Assembly: GCA_964517495.1 (NCBI GenBank)
Contig: CAZFER010000037.1
Coordinates: 1-58,431 of the forward strand
Direction of reading: 5' to 3'
Origin: CAZFER01 sp964517495
GTDB taxonomy: Bacteria > Hinthialibacterota > Hinthialibacteria > Hinthialibacterales > Hinthialibacteraceae
DNA: 58,431 nt
Shown here one piece after another: positions 1 through 7,308 of the stretch (the stretch's first letter is position 1; the number at the start of each line of letters is the position of its first letter). The notes beneath the pieces were generated by a model. It had not been told where the DNA came from, made no database searches, and saw only the letters and a program-made list of their open reading frames with translations. Made by a program: the position numbers and the translations under genes.

Positions 1-42
1 TAGGGGAGGGTTGATAAATAACCCTGGAGTGGAACCCTATAA

Positions 43-93
43 CCCCCTCCTAACCTCTCCCATCTCATTGGGGGAGGAATAGTGGGGCCAATT
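43..93 (+). repeat. Dispersed intergenic repeat, family A, copy 1
   Basis: A 51-base C/T-rich then G-rich block that recurs in reverse complement at 38262-38312 with 45 of 51 positions identical by manual alignment. It contains a short hairpin (CCTCTCCCA pairing with TGGGGGAGG, one G-T wobble). It lies downstream of the nucleoside phosphorylase gene, which reads leftward. Nothing else is seen in bases 1-166. Confidence 0.7.
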
Positions 94-166
94 ATAAGTT
101 TTTTCTCCCTTTTCACTCCATATGACTGACATGTTATGTTGATTGAATGCCAATGTAAAACGAGAT

Positions 167-979
167 TCACCGAGGTTCGAGCCAATCCCTCGCCCCTGTG
201 CAGATGAATCTCAAGAGTGTGATATCAAAATCCTCCGGTCCTTTTTCAAATTGTTTTCCATCGTGGTCAATGGCGTTGGTGACATGGGCTACTAAAGCCA
301 CGGGGAGGTTTTTATACTTTCCAAAAGCAAATAGCGAAGCAGCCTGCATCTCGACGGCCAAAGCCCCCATCTCCGCATAACGCGTCAGATCCTCATGGGT
401 TTCTCGATAAGGCGCGTCAGTGGTCCATACCAAGCCACGACGCACAGGTTCGCCTAATTTATCAAGCGAATTTTTTAAAAAGGGGATTAAGGATTGTGTC
501 GATTCAACCGTTTTCCCCGGTGGGAGATAATGGTAAGAAGCCCCTTCATCACGAATGGCATTGTCAGCAATAACAACACTGGGTAATGGTAGAGCCGGAT
601 TCACCCTTCCCGCTGAGGCGAGACCAATGACTACTTTTACACCACATGCAGCCAATTGTTCTGCGACAAGCACGGTATAAGGTCCTCCTATAGTGCGGGG
701 GATAATGCCGCAATGAATATCGTTCTGGCTCCAACACCACATATCAGTATGGAAGCAGGGCCATGAAGTGCAATGTGTCAATTCACCTTGTTGCTTGAGT
801 TTATCTGTGAGGTCGCCGTCAAATTCAAGAATACAGATTTCAGGGATATTGATCTCTTGAATATTCCGGGTAGATTTAACCGCTTCAATCAGATTTTCCG
901 GCGTAAAGACTGATTGTGCCTCATAAGAATGCTTCAAGAGTGGATAGCCATCCAATGGGTGGTGATCATTCATATCCAT
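167..979 (-). CDS. Nucleoside phosphorylase (PNP/uridine phosphorylase family)
   Basis: A 270-residue cytosolic protein of the PNP_UDP_1 fold, which cleaves nucleosides with phosphate to give the free base and ribose 1-phosphate in nucleoside salvage. Seen in the sequence: GGPYTVLVAEQLAACGV followed by GLASAGRV, the family's central glycine-rich substrate/phosphate region, and ALAVEMQAASLFAFG, matching the conserved ribose-binding V-E-M-E-A-A segment with Q replacing the second acidic residue. Length is normal. The start is the first of two nearby ATGs (979 or 973); a GGGAG lies about 13 bases upstream, so the exact start is uncertain. No obvious operon partner. Substrate (uridine, purine nucleoside or a thio-nucleoside) cannot be decided from sequence. 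Confidence 0.85.
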   Translation of the reverse strand: MDMNDHHPLDGYPLLKHSYEAQSVFTPENLIEAVKSTRNIQEINIPEICILEFDGDLTDKLKQQGELTHCTSWPCFHTDMWCWSQNDIHCGIIPRTIGGPYTVLVAEQLAACGVKVVIGLASAGRVNPALPLPSVVIADNAIRDEGASYHYLPPGKTVESTQSLIPFLKNSLDKLGEPVRRGLVWTTDAPYRETHEDLTRYAEMGALAVEMQAASLFAFGKYKNLPVALVAHVTNAIDHDGKQFEKGPEDFDITLLRFICTGARDWLEPR

Positions 980-1077
980 TTATAGAAAAAATCTCCCTTC
1001 TAAATTATCATTGTAGGACCGGTATGTACGAAAGGGGCGCACCAACATGCCACGCAGGGTGCGCCATTCCCGCTCAC

Positions 1078-1665
1078 TCAACTTTTGTTATAAGATTTGT
1101 TGAATATCCAACCATAATGATAAGGTGGTAGGTCAATTGGCTCCTCGGTTTGAGATCGAAAACCAACCTTTTCCGCCCAATGGCGGCATTGTTCCGGTTT
1201 GGGACGAATTTCCATCGAAGGGCCACGCGGCGTTGTGGGATCATAATTCCAATGAATTATTCCCAATTTTCTGTGGGTTTTTAAAATGCGCCAGGCTTCT
1301 CTAAGCATATCCTCACACTCTTCGGCATGAAGAATATTGAATAACATGGCATAATCGATAGTCTCATCGGCGAGACTGGTCCCTGCCGACACAAAATCCC
1401 GCTGCTCAACATGGATGTTTTTCAATCCATGCTTGTAGGCTTTTGCCCTCGTTGTGTTGACCATCTCCTTCTCGATATCAAACGCATACACCGTTCCATT
1501 TACTAGTTGTGCAGCGGGAATCGTAAAAGTTCCATATCCACAACCAAACTCTGCTACATGCACACACGTTGATGAGACCCCCAAGGTTTTTAGAATGGAC
1601 TCCGGATTAAAGAAGCGCCCCCATATCTCTTCTTCTGGCATCCCGCTTTCGCGTGTTTTGGACAT
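1078..1665 (-). CDS. Class I SAM-dependent methyltransferase
   Basis: A 195-residue Rossmann-fold methyltransferase. Motif I is visible as VAEFGCGYGTFTIPA near residue 40, then an acidic motif II residue (YAFDIEKEM), a motif III-like D in EQRDF, and motif IV in DYAMLFNILHAEE. The longer frame begins at a TTG at 1677, but that codon sits one base after the AGAGG Shine-Dalgarno, so I prefer ATG 1665. It diverges from the ArsR gene across about 100 bases that hold a perfect palindrome, so it is probably under the same repressor. The substrate is unknown; proximity to an MddA-type thiol methyltransferase suggests a small thiol, metalloid or quinone-like acceptor, but that is inference. Confidence 0.85.
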   Translation of the reverse strand: MSKTRESGMPEEEIWGRFFNPESILKTLGVSSTCVHVAEFGCGYGTFTIPAAQLVNGTVYAFDIEKEMVNTTRAKAYKHGLKNIHVEQRDFVSAGTSLADETIDYAMLFNILHAEECEDMLREAWRILKTHRKLGIIHWNYDPTTPRGPSMEIRPKPEQCRHWAEKVGFRSQTEEPIDLPPYHYGWIFNKSYNKS

Positions 1666-1719
1666 TGTAAGAATCAAACCTCTTTTTTCATGTACAAAAT
1701 TTGTGCAAAACTATTGCTA

Positions 1720-1737
1720 ATCATATTCGAATATGAT
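1720..1737. promoter_or_regulatory. Perfect palindrome, probable ArsR operator
   Basis: ATCATATTCGAATATGAT is an 18-bp perfect inverted repeat between the divergent methyltransferase (start 1665) and the ArsR gene (start 1766). AT-rich palindromes of this shape at a regulator's own promoter are typical binding sites for ArsR/SmtB dimers. A second, imperfect inverted repeat (TGTACAAA-A-TTTGTGCA, one mismatch) lies at 1691-1707. Confidence 0.65.
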
Positions 1738-1765
1738 AATATGATTTATGGTGAGAAGCAACCCT

Positions 1766-2131
1766 ATGAACAAAAACAGTCTTCGACAGAAAGCCGAATG
1801 GCTTCGTTTGGTGGCTCATCCAACACGTTTGGCATTGATGGCCAACTTGTTGGATGGCCCTTTGTGCGTCACGGATATTCAGGACCTTCTAGAAGTGAAG
1901 CAAGCCAATGTATCTCAACATTTGGCGGTGTTGCGCCAGGCGCAATTGATTTTCTACCATGAAGACGGGAAGACCCGATGCTACTATCTGGCGCGTCCCC
2001 GGCTTGTTCGTCAGTTACTGAAAATCTTGAACGAAGATTACCCCGTAGTAGAACGCTCACCCAAAGCGATAAAACAAGCCGCACGCAGCCGGCAAAAACG
2101 CAAATCAACACAATGTACAATAAAAAAATAA
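1766..2131 (+). CDS. ArsR/SmtB-family winged-helix regulator
   Basis: A 121-residue dimeric repressor. The ArsR fold is clear: HPTRLALMANLLDGPLCVTDI (helices 1-3), then the recognition helix around KQANVSQHLAVLRQAQLI and the beta-wing GKTRCYYLA. The classical arsenic/cadmium ELCVCDL motif is reduced to PLCVTDI, so it is probably not a standard As or Cd sensor. Three cysteines remain (in PLCV, TRCYY and the C-terminal tail), which would allow thiol or metal sensing. A basic tail of about 25 residues follows the domain. An upstream in-frame ATG at 1748 has no Shine-Dalgarno, while ATG 1766 follows GGTGAG by 10 bases. It likely represses its own gene, the divergent methyltransferase and perhaps the downstream MddA gene. 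Confidence 0.9.
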   Translation: MNKNSLRQKAEWLRLVAHPTRLALMANLLDGPLCVTDIQDLLEVKQANVSQHLAVLRQAQLIFYHEDGKTRCYYLARPRLVRQLLKILNEDYPVVERSPKAIKQAARSRQKRKSTQCTIKK

Positions 2132-2221
2132 TGTGAGTTTTGCAAACGAATTCAATCTCTTGTTTGGACTGTCTCACTGAAAAATATATGTATTTAAAAA
2201 ATAAAGGGAGAGTCTTTAAAC

Positions 2222-2962
2222 ATGGCACGAACTTTGGTTTTGCTTTATGGCATCATTTCATACGCACTTTTTTTTGTGGTATTTTTGTATTCGATCGGCT
2301 TTGTTGGCAATCTTTTGGTTCCCAAATCGGTGGATACAGGTATGCAAACTTCATTCACGCAAGCCTTCTTGATCAATACCATTCTTCTGGGTCTTTTTGC
2401 CGTGCAACACACCATCATGGCGAGACAGAGTTTCAAGCAGTGGCTATCACGCATGATACCCGAAGAGGCTGAACGGAGTACTTTTGTGTTCGTCTCAAGT
2501 TTGCTTTTGGCGTTTATTTTCTGGCAATGGAGGCCCATCCAAACCATTGTTTGGGATGTAAACCATCCAATAGGTGTTACCGTACTGTGGTTTCTTTTCG
2601 CTCTGGGCTGGGCATTGGTTTTGTGGTCCAGTTTTCTGACCAGCCATACGGATTTATTCGGCTTGAGACAAGTGTATCATTACTGGTTTAACAAAAGATA
2701 TCACCCTATTCCATTTAAAAAGCCCATGTTTTATAACTGGATGAGACACCCGCTCTTGTTGGGCTTTATTATTGCATTTTGGGCGATTCCAACCATGACA
2801 GTTGGACATTTGCTATTTGCAATATTAACCACAGGTTATACATTCCTCGGGATTTGGTTTGAGGAACGTGATTTGTTATGTGTTCATGGTGAACAATATG
2901 AACATTACAGAAAATCGACTCCCATGCTTATACCGAGGATTTGGAGAATCTTCAGAAAATAG
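2222..2962 (+). CDS. mddA: MddA-like methanethiol S-methyltransferase, integral membrane
   Basis: A 246-residue inner-membrane protein of the NnrU/isoprenylcysteine methyltransferase superfamily. Its N-terminus (LYGIISYALFFVVFLYSIGF then VGNLLVPKSVDTG) resembles what I recall of MddA, which methylates methanethiol with SAM to give dimethyl sulfide. About five or six hydrophobic helices are visible, with a conserved internal AVQHTIMAR and the C-terminal catalytic region of the superfamily: RHPLLLGFIIAFWA (substrate/SAM H-P pair) and the acidic FEERDL with the Y-E-x-Y-R tail (QYEHYRKSTP). The start follows GGGAGAG with adequate spacing. It lies 90 bases after the ArsR gene and may be co-transcribed. 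Alternative: another small-thiol or generic isoprenylcysteine-type methyltransferase. Confidence 0.75.
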   Translation: MARTLVLLYGIISYALFFVVFLYSIGFVGNLLVPKSVDTGMQTSFTQAFLINTILLGLFAVQHTIMARQSFKQWLSRMIPEEAERSTFVFVSSLLLAFIFWQWRPIQTIVWDVNHPIGVTVLWFLFALGWALVLWSSFLTSHTDLFGLRQVYHYWFNKRYHPIPFKKPMFYNWMRHPLLLGFIIAFWAIPTMTVGHLLFAILTTGYTFLGIWFEERDLLCVHGEQYEHYRKSTPMLIPRIWRIFRK

Positions 2963-2970
2963 ATACCAAA

Positions 2971-5900
2971 TCATTTTTTACCCTTTAAACACAGCACTTT
3001 ACCATCCATGGTCGATACAAACCATTTGTTGTTAGCCGCGATCATGCCATCAAAAACGGGAGGAGAGTCCAGTTGATATTCAGCAATCTTGTTTCCATCC
3101 TCTGTGGAAATTGCGCGTAGAATGGCTCCTTTTTTACCTTGATAGGCGGCCTTGGCGGCTTCGATATCCTGATTATCCAATATCCCTTTTCCTGTGGTTA
3201 AATATTCTGGAGGCCCCGCAACAAAAAGGGCATTGTCCGCCAACACCATGGCTCGAACCACCAAGTCGGTTGGTGTGGACCATTGCATCTCAACCCGTTC
3301 CTTGCCGTCGCTCTCCCCACGGCGAATTTCAATAGCTGAATCTTCAACACTTTGCGATCTGACCTGGCAAGAAAACAGTTCATAATGCGCTGTTCCATGT
3401 GTGGGATCATTTTCTTTGCGCGGAGGCCAGGGCAATAATTCTGATGGTAAACCCACATGGGTGCCGTGAGTCGCATATTGGCCCATACGGCCAAAACCAT
3501 ATACGGTATTATTATCCACGGCGAGAATACGGCCAGCGGGTGATTGATTTCCTGTTCGGGGCCATCCACCCCAGCCGCTATTCATGTCCGTCCCATAAAT
3601 CCAATAGGTTCGGTGCCACCAATTGTCCTCCAAGAATCCCGCTGGACTAAAGAGGTGGTTCACATCCGGTGGCAGGGATTCCAAATTTGCATCAAATCGA
3701 TTATTACGCATATAAATAGATTCACCATCACTCGTCAACACATCGGGCAGGGCGCCTGGTATGTTCACACCCCGTGCATCAAATTGGGGGGGGAGTTTGG
3801 TTTCGGGGTTACGATGGTCAAGCCGGTTCTGCTCGATAATTTCACCGGATACCGGATCAAATTTGTACAGGTAAATCCCTCCATCGACATAGGTCGACCG
3901 CCCCGCGACGGCATAAGCGACTGCACGCTTGCCATCGTCAGTTGTTTCTTCCATCACGAGCACACTACCGGGAACCGGCCAAACCGATTCAAGCTGACCA
4001 AAAACCACCATGCGTTGATCATCGGGAGCGGCTTGCAAGCGCCACACCAAAGCGCCATCGCTGGCGCGTAAACAATATACATACCCATTAGCTGATCCCA
4101 CAAGCGCTAAACCTTTATATAGGGTTGGTGGGCTGTCAATCCGTCCTCCGGTTGTATAACTCCACTCAATGCTCCCATCTTCTTCGTTTAGCGCATACAC
4201 CGTATGAGTATCGGTGGATGCCACAAAAACCAATCCGTTCGCTGATACCAGACTGGTGAGATTTTCCCCAATCGTTTGTTCCCATCCCTGCTCAAGTTTG
4301 GAAGGCATGTCCACATCGGTTGAACCACTTCGGGTGTTATTTTGACGGTAAGTTGGCCAGTCATTTTTATCCACTGAGGCCTGAGTCGATTCGCCATACG
4401 CAGGCCCTTTCTCCAACTTGGATTTATTCTCATTCGGCAAAAGTCCATTCCAGCCTTGTCGTTTTGAACTTAACGAAATCATGCCATTGAGTTTCGCTTC
4501 GATAAAACAGGCACATGGATGAGGGGGAACATATAGAAGACCATTCCCAGGCATAATCCCATATTGACACGTGCCACGAATCCAATGATTGGCAGTGGCA
4601 TCCCCGGTATCCACATCCAGCAATTCCACACCAGAGCGTCCCAGAAAGACATATTTTTCAGTGGCTTTGTTACGGTAACAGCGATGGTGGCCCATACCAA
4701 CCGAAAAGAAATCCTGGTCATTTGGACGTTCTTTCTTTATTTCTCCCGTTCGCACATCCCGCGCCGCAGTAATGCCAGGATCACGGCGGCCAACCAAATC
4801 TCCTGACCAGACAAGTCCATCAATTACCAGCACATCAGGTGGAGCGTTATAGGCTTCCCGGCATTCAGAGCGCCATAATTCAACACCGGTTTTGGCCGAA
4901 TAGGCAATCATCTCGCCTTTGGGGGCTTCACCGCCACGGCTGCTTACAATCCACTCAACTTTATCGAGCCGTTCCTGGCCTTTCTCCGGTTCATTGGATG
5001 CCCGGTCGGCGGAGATAACGACATCCTCATAGACGACCAACGTAGGAGTTGACCAGGCCCAGCGATGGGTACGAACAGGACGCGAGGTTCGCCATAATTC
5101 ATCGCCGGTTTTGGCTTCCAGGCAAATGATATGGTCCAGATTCTGAAAAAAGACTCGTTCATCACCCACCGTAAGGGTTACAGGAAGCAATTCATCGGTA
5201 TCACTGCTAGCTTTGTCCCATAAAACCTTCCCCGATTCCGCATCCACTGCCATCATGCTCTTCTGGCGTGGAGCCGGGCTTTCGCCGCGGCGTTGTTTCA
5301 CTTCGGCGATATCAATCTGGCCGGTAACCAGGTACAAAACACCATCGTTATATATAATCTCCAGTGTGTCGTCTGTTTCTTTATACGTGCGGATAACATC
5401 TCCTGTAGCCGCATCCAAGGCAGTAACCGGTTTGCCATAGCCTAACGTGACATATACCCGGTCATCCACAGCGACCAGTCGGCGCGGTAGTTCGGGCGGA
5501 CCAGTACGAAATCCACGCAGATGCCCTTCCCACGGACCAACCGGTTTTTTCCAAAGCAACGTACCGTTAAAGGCATCGCGTGCTGATAAATACCATTCGC
5601 CAGGAAAAGCCAACGCGGCGGGTGGGGCTTCATCGGCGATATAAAAGATACGGCCCGCTGTAGTCACCACAGCGCTAATGCTGGCCATGTGATCATGACT
5701 GCGTGAGGTTTTTGGCTCACCTAACCATTGCAAGTGATTGGGTTGTTCAACCTTTGTGTCATGCGAAACAGCGTTATTTGATGCATCATATAGAAAATGA
5801 GTCCACTCATCGATAGTGTCCGGTTTGGGTTTGATTGTTTTGGTCCACTTGTCATCTTTTTTTATGCAGGCAACTCCGTTAGGTGTCAGTACCCGCATGA

Positions 5901-6294
5901 CTTCACTCATTGGTACCTCACCCAAGTCATCGGCAATCAATAAATTGACAATGTTATCGATATAAGGCAGGCGTTTTCCTTTTAACAAATCCACAGAAAC
6001 CTTGCCATAACTATCTTGCGATTGAATTGTTTTTCTGGCTTGAGCAACATCGTGCTTATTGGTATCAAGCCCATGTACGAGATAACGATCATTCGCCCGC
6101 AGGGCGGAAGTTAACTTGCCATCGTTACAATTAAGATGAACCACTAACCCGCCTTTGATTCCCGTTTTATCAAGAATGGTTTGGGCCAGTTCATTTTGTT
6201 GCGCACCCTGGGCAGACCATATCGGTAAACACAACATGACAGCCATACTTGTGATTAGAATGAAATACCGTTGTGATTGTTTAACATATACCAT
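2971..6294 (-). CDS. Secreted PQQ-like beta-propeller protein with degenerate methyltransferase domain
   Basis: A 1107-residue exported protein. Residues 1-30 form a Sec signal peptide ending near WSAQGA. Residues about 40-160 look like a class I methyltransferase core (LVVHLNCNDGKLTSALR, then VMRVLTPNGVACIKK), but the first motif has N where the G-x-G SAM loop expects glycine. From about residue 190 to the end are repeated propeller blades of the PQQ/BamB-like type (for example DAFNGTLLWKKPVGPWEG, DAATGDVIRTYKE, DAESGKVLWDKA, EAKTGDELWRTS, ASDGALVWRLQAAP), too many for one eight-bladed propeller, so probably two. The ATG follows AAGGGGAG by 7 bases. It ends 8 bases from the convergent mddA end. 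Combined methyltransferase-like/propeller proteins occur in Planctomycetes; no function is established. PQQ binding is unproven. Confidence 0.85.
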   Translation of the reverse strand: MVYVKQSQRYFILITSMAVMLCLPIWSAQGAQQNELAQTILDKTGIKGGLVVHLNCNDGKLTSALRANDRYLVHGLDTNKHDVAQARKTIQSQDSYGKVSVDLLKGKRLPYIDNIVNLLIADDLGEVPMSEVMRVLTPNGVACIKKDDKWTKTIKPKPDTIDEWTHFLYDASNNAVSHDTKVEQPNHLQWLGEPKTSRSHDHMASISAVVTTAGRIFYIADEAPPAALAFPGEWYLSARDAFNGTLLWKKPVGPWEGHLRGFRTGPPELPRRLVAVDDRVYVTLGYGKPVTALDAATGDVIRTYKETDDTLEIIYNDGVLYLVTGQIDIAEVKQRRGESPAPRQKSMMAVDAESGKVLWDKASSDTDELLPVTLTVGDERVFFQNLDHIICLEAKTGDELWRTSRPVRTHRWAWSTPTLVVYEDVVISADRASNEPEKGQERLDKVEWIVSSRGGEAPKGEMIAYSAKTGVELWRSECREAYNAPPDVLVIDGLVWSGDLVGRRDPGITAARDVRTGEIKKERPNDQDFFSVGMGHHRCYRNKATEKYVFLGRSGVELLDVDTGDATANHWIRGTCQYGIMPGNGLLYVPPHPCACFIEAKLNGMISLSSKRQGWNGLLPNENKSKLEKGPAYGESTQASVDKNDWPTYRQNNTRSGSTDVDMPSKLEQGWEQTIGENLTSLVSANGLVFVASTDTHTVYALNEEDGSIEWSYTTGGRIDSPPTLYKGLALVGSANGYVYCLRASDGALVWRLQAAPDDQRMVVFGQLESVWPVPGSVLVMEETTDDGKRAVAYAVAGRSTYVDGGIYLYKFDPVSGEIIEQNRLDHRNPETKLPPQFDARGVNIPGALPDVLTSDGESIYMRNNRFDANLESLPPDVNHLFSPAGFLEDNWWHRTYWIYGTDMNSGWGGWPRTGNQSPAGRILAVDNNTVYGFGRMGQYATHGTHVGLPSELLPWPPRKENDPTHGTAHYELFSCQVRSQSVEDSAIEIRRGESDGKERVEMQWSTPTDLVVRAMVLADNALFVAGPPEYLTTGKGILDNQDIEAAKAAYQGKKGAILRAISTEDGNKIAEYQLDSPPVFDGMIAANNKWFVSTMDGKVLCLKGKK

Positions 6295-6400
6295 TTAACT
6301 ACTCCCCTTTTACTGATTATTTAACTCATCCATTCTATAAAATGGACACCCAGGACGATAGAGGGAAAGCGTATATTTTTTCGAGAAATCTCGAATGCAC

Positions 6401-6892
6401 CTATATCATCTTTTGCATCCAGATAATGTCAAAATACTCACCCTTCTTGTATCCCACGTGTTTAAAGCGCCCACATTCCGCAAAGCCATGTTTTTTATGA
6501 AAGCGAAGGCTGCCCTCATTCCTTGATGAAATGCTGGCTAGAATCGTGCTAATCCCTTTGGTTATGGCTTCTTTGATCATTTCGTGCAGCATGCGGTTGC
6601 CAATTCCATAACCGGTATATTCAGGCTTGATAAAATAAGTGATCTCAGCGGTATGAGAAAACGTGGAGGTGGGATTGTATGCCTTCAGCAATCCAAATCC
6701 AATCACCAGCCCATCCAAATCTTTCGCGGCATAGGTGGGATAGCCGTCGGTCAGGCGCATCAAAGCATCAAAAAAATGGCTATTCACCGGCTTATCGGGA
6801 TACGCCGCAAAACTATGCTCGATGTAATAATTGAAGATCTCAACAATCGCCTCACAATCAGCGCGCTCAATCGGTTCCAACCTGAAATCCAT
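6401..6892 (-). CDS. GNAT N-acetyltransferase, phosphinothricin acetyltransferase-like
   Basis: A 163-residue cytosolic acetyltransferase. The N-terminus (ADCEAIVEIFNYYIEHSFAA) and the acetyl-CoA loop region (YFIKPEYTGYGIGNRMLHEM) are typical of the Pat/MnaT branch, which acetylates amino acids or amino-acid analogues such as methionine sulfoximine. The late segment (SRNEGSLRFHKKHGFAECGR) is the conserved branch motif with N and the F-H-x-K-x-G-F turn. The start follows AAAGG by 8 bases. It stands alone between two unrelated genes. Substrate is not predictable; true phosphinothricin resistance should not be assumed. Confidence 0.88.
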   Translation of the reverse strand: MDFRLEPIERADCEAIVEIFNYYIEHSFAAYPDKPVNSHFFDALMRLTDGYPTYAAKDLDGLVIGFGLLKAYNPTSTFSHTAEITYFIKPEYTGYGIGNRMLHEMIKEAITKGISTILASISSRNEGSLRFHKKHGFAECGRFKHVGYKKGEYFDIIWMQKMI

Positions 6893-7091
6893 ATAATTAA
6901 CCTTTCAACACACATTTCACATATTGTTTATCAAAATGAAGAGGGAAGGTAGGTCAACTCAAACAGTAAATAAATATTCAATTACACTGTGGAGAAATGA
7001 AAAGCGAATATAAAATATTAGATGAATTAAACAGGAACATGCTCTTTTCGTGATACAACTTTAATTTAGGAAACAGACTGAGGGTATAAAA

Positions 7092-7205
7092 ATGACGATG
7101 CAAAACGCTCAAAATCAGAATTACGAACAAATCTTAATTGATATTGTACGCGACCCCTTCCACCTTGAAAGGGTGAACCTGTTTGTTCGCCCCACGTGGT
7201 GGTAA
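7092..7205 (+). CDS. Possible 37-residue small protein upstream of the sugar transporter
   Basis: An ATG preceded by GAGGG (8-base spacing) opens a 37-codon frame ending in TAA. The peptide has a Q/N-rich start (MTMQNAQNQNYEQ), an amphipathic middle (ILIDIVRDPFHLERVNL) and the striking C-terminus FVRPTWW. It resembles no family I know. It could be a small regulatory or leader peptide for the transporter that starts about 100 bases downstream, a modified-peptide precursor, or a chance frame. Nothing else supportable is seen in the rest of 6893-7280. Confidence 0.35.
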   Translation: MTMQNAQNQNYEQILIDIVRDPFHLERVNLFVRPTWW

Positions 7206-7280
7206 GGTAATCCTCTTGAAATGACTTCACTCCTTCATCTCGATGCCCTTTTTATGATAATGTTTTAAGACGATTAGAAA

Positions 7281-7302
7281 TTTCTTCAACACTTTGAAGG
7301 AG
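7281..7302 (+). promoter_or_regulatory. Hairpin covering the Shine-Dalgarno of the sugar transporter
   Basis: TTTCTTCAA (7281-7289) can pair with TTGAAGGAG (7294-7302) over a four-base CACT loop: nine pairs, two of them G-T wobbles. The 3' arm contains the complete GAAGGAG ribosome binding site of the GTG start at 7309. When folded, the site would be masked, which suggests control of transporter translation. The stem is modest, so the effect may be weak. Confidence 0.45.
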
Positions 7303-7308
7303 ACGAAT

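Noticed and set aside
198..380. Plus-strand frames overlapping the nucleoside phosphorylase and similar long overlapping frames elsewhere.
   Set aside because: They are shadows of genes with clear family motifs on the other strand or frame and have no ribosome sites.
6980..7054. An 18-codon frame starting near 6998 upstream of the 37-codon ORF.
   Set aside because: GGAG is only two bases from the ATG, too close for initiation, and the peptide is too short to judge.
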